64,000 nucleotides of DNA, from NCBI GenBank assembly GCA_016887505.1, contig CP069393.1, positions 124,001 to 188,000 of the forward strand, read 5' to 3'. Source of the stretch: Clostridia bacterium (GTDB lineage Bacteria > Bacillota > TC1 > UBA5767). This document shows, piece by piece, positions 62,605 to 64,000 of the stretch. How positions within the stretch are numbered: the stretch's first letter is position 1; each line of letters starts with the position of its first letter. The translations under genes were made by a program, and so were the position numbers. A model generated the notes under the pieces. The model was given only the letters and a program-made list of their open reading frames with translations, was not told where the DNA came from and searched no databases.

Positions 62605-63180
62605 TTAAGACAAAAAGTCGTCATCATCGTCTGTTGCGAAATCGGACTCGGCACTAACCTTGCCACCGAGAGGCTCGCCGTCGCGTACCTTCTGCAGGTT
62701 GTTCAGACCGCATGCGATGCCCTTGTTGCCGTTGGAATTGAAGGCGTAGAAGCTGATACTAGCTCTGCCATATACGCCGGAGTACACCTCAGAGCGGGTG
62801 AGAATCGGATTACGGTCAGCATCCACGACGCCGGGAGCTGTAGCGGAATTGGCGTTGATGAAGTATGCATTGGCGTAGGCCGGATCATCTGGACGCTCGC
62901 TGTCGCCATCTCTGAGCGGGGTCTTGATTGCCGCCATCGGGGGCACGGACTTGCCGCTACCTTTGAGCTTTGCTTCTCCCTCATGGTAAGCTGCCTCAAT
63001 AGCGGCCTTGATCTTAGCGACGGTCTTGGTGTCGGACTTAGGGATAATGAGCGAAACAGAGAACTTCGGAGTACCACCGTTGATGCTCTTGGCTTCCCAG
63101 ATGTTTGCATAGCTCCAACGGGTGTCGGGTCCAGTGATAACTTTCATTGGGTTGTTGGCTTTGTTGGTGTTGTTATTCAT
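62605..63180 (-). CDS. DUF2815 single-stranded DNA-binding protein
   Basis: 191 residues from ATG 63180, overlapping the stop of the nuclease gene (TATGAATAA). KVITGPDTRWSYANIWEAKSINGGTPKFSVSLIIPKSD and GVYGRASISFYAFNSNGNKGIACGLNNLQKVRDGEPLGG match DUF2815, an OB-fold phage ssDNA-binding family (Enc34-like). The acidic tail ATDDDDDFLS is typical of SSB-like proteins that recruit partners. Confidence 0.9.
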   Translation of the reverse strand: MNNNTNKANNPMKVITGPDTRWSYANIWEAKSINGGTPKFSVSLIIPKSDTKTVAKIKAAIEAAYHEGEAKLKGSGKSVPPMAAIKTPLRDGDSERPDDPAYANAYFINANSATAPGVVDADRNPILTRSEVYSGVYGRASISFYAFNSNGNKGIACGLNNLQKVRDGEPLGGKVSAESDFATDDDDDFLS

Positions 63181-64000
63181 AGTCGTTTTCCTCCATAAAA
63201 TCATTTTTGGCAGTGTTCATGACCGGACGTTTGTCGCTCTCCAGTACAAGCGTGGGTTTACCTTGTGGCTTTTCAATGTAAGCCGCGAGTAGTTCGTCAA
63301 AGCGGGATTTGCCGAGCAGCTTCTGCATGGCGGTGACGCCGAGGACTTTGTGGTCATATGGGTCAAATCCTGCACTGATAACTGCATCAGCGACAGCTGT
63401 TTCATTGGTGTACTTACGATTGGACCGGCCTTCGACCAGCTTCCAACCGTTCCATTCCTTACCGCTGATAGCCTGCTGCAGGGCGTATTCCTTGATGTCC
63501 GTGGCCCATGCGACAAGGTCATCGACGCGGGTAAGGATTTCTTCGACTTCCTCGTCCGTGAGTAGCGGCGGCAGCTTGAAGTCATAGCGGGCAAGCTCCA
63601 GGTTGGCATCGGCTCTGGCGCGGCAGTCATGCTTTGCCTTGCAGAAACCACACCATTCACCGCAGAGGAAGTTGCCGTCGCCGGCGAAAGCAAGGTCTGC
63701 AGTGGGCTTGAGTACTTCGTCTGCCCAGCGGTAAAGCTCATCTTTTGAGAGCTCGTAGGTGCTGATATTACTTCTTCTGGGTTGATATATGACCATCCTG
63801 ACGAGGTCAATGTCGTAGATTCCGTCGAACAGTTCCAGGGCACCGAGGGCATAACACTGCATTTGCGGATTCTTTTCTGCAATTACAAAAATTCCCATTC
63901 CGTGTTTGTAGTCGCATATCTGCAAGGTGCCGTCCGCAATAATGATGCAGTCTGCTGTTCCGAAGCCGGACTCCACCCATCGAGAAAAGTCCACACGCTG
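63173..64000 (-). CDS. DUF2800 PD-(D/E)XK nuclease, partial
   Basis: At least 276 residues; the N-terminal part lies beyond the right edge (the frame continues with codons for QR before the first shown ATG-like start). GFGTADCIIIADGTLQICDYKHGMGI carries the D...D-x-K catalytic core of RecB-like nucleases; WCGFCKAKHDC could be the iron-sulphur/zinc cysteine cluster of AddB/Cas4-like proteins. It acts with the DUF2815 SSB in recombination or replication. Overlaps it by 8 bases. Confidence 0.9.
   Translation of the reverse strand, partial: QRVDFSRWVESGFGTADCIIIADGTLQICDYKHGMGIFVIAEKNPQMQCYALGALELFDGIYDIDLVRMVIYQPRRSNISTYELSKDELYRWADEVLKPTADLAFAGDGNFLCGEWCGFCKAKHDCRARADANLELARYDFKLPPLLTDEEVEEILTRVDDLVAWATDIKEYALQQAISGKEWNGWKLVEGRSNRKYTNETAVADAVISAGFDPYDHKVLGVTAMQKLLGKSRFDELLAAYIEKPQGKPTLVLESDKRPVMNTAKNDFMEENDYE

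Larger units (their letters stand above)
27100..64000 (-). mobile_element. Siphovirus-type prophage, left end inside the window
   Basis: From the recombinases (28929) to the right edge, nearly every gene is on the minus strand, is GC-richer than the host part, and falls in phage order: replication, packaging, head, tail, lysis, integration. The firm left limit is 28929. I propose the true left end near 27,100, where hsdM breaks, which would make the 27277-28877 cassette phage cargo. The right end and any repressor lie outside the window. HK97-type capsid, protease and connectors plus a long tape measure indicate a non-contractile tail; an HNH gene beside TerS suggests cos-type packaging. Confidence 0.85.

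Overview
The window joins two unlike pieces of DNA. Positions 1 to about 27,100 are AT-rich chromosome of a Gram-positive, Firmicutes/Clostridia-like bacterium. Signs of this are strong AGGAGG-type ribosome binding sites, TTG and GTG starts, many U-tailed terminators, and genes such as ywbE, a DbpA/YxiN-type RNA helicase, a BspA-type repeat surface protein and B12-dependent methionine synthase. From about 28,900 (possibly from about 27,100) to the right edge lies a visibly GC-richer siphovirus-type prophage, almost entirely on the minus strand, which runs off the window at 64,000. I cannot name the species from sequence alone.

Host part. 351-2303 is a GNAT / RLAN / ATP-grasp amidoligase fusion. 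It is followed by convergent dbpA and a small basic protein (2400-4133), a nitroreductase, a plus-strand run of ketopantoate-reductase family protein, YkuE-like phosphoesterase and YwbE (5502-7555), a small membrane protein and a SnoaL-like protein on minus, then a radical SAM protein, a DUF4153 membrane protein and an MFS transporter on plus. Full-length metH (13416-17114, TTG start) faces them. 18003-21854 is a 1283-residue secreted LRR protein with five B-repeats. 22551-24779 is a coiled-coil DUF2325 protein, followed by a wrecked RecQ-type helicase gene, about 1 kb of non-coding DNA, and a type I hsdM cut off exactly at its SAM-binding motif I. This looks like a decayed defence island that later took a prophage.

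Junction. Between the hsdM stump and the phage recombinases lies a two-gene, translationally coupled, plus-strand cassette (27277-28877) of unassigned function. It is the best candidate here for an undescribed accessory, possibly defence, module.

Prophage, in transcription order (right to left): replication genes (DUF2800 nuclease, DUF2815 ssDNA-binding protein, small membrane protein, family A polymerase, DUF4406-like, primase-helicase, VRR-NUC, SNF2 helicase); a late regulator with sigma region 4 character; HNH endonuclease and TerS; an accessory block of metK, a beta-class DNA methyltransferase and small DUF genes; TerL, portal, ClpP-type protease, HK97 capsid, head fibre, connectors and tail genes with a programmed -1 frameshift (A AAA AAC); tape measure, tail tip and fibre; holin; an amidase endolysin broken by an in-frame amber codon; then a zinc/HTH protein, a SHOCT-like protein and two overlapping large serine recombinases. 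The prophage also holds three non-coding repeat systems: a ~79 nt element ending at two ribosome binding sites, a ~48 nt element after two gene ends, and a long inverted repeat (arms 57202 and 57304) beside the primase gene.
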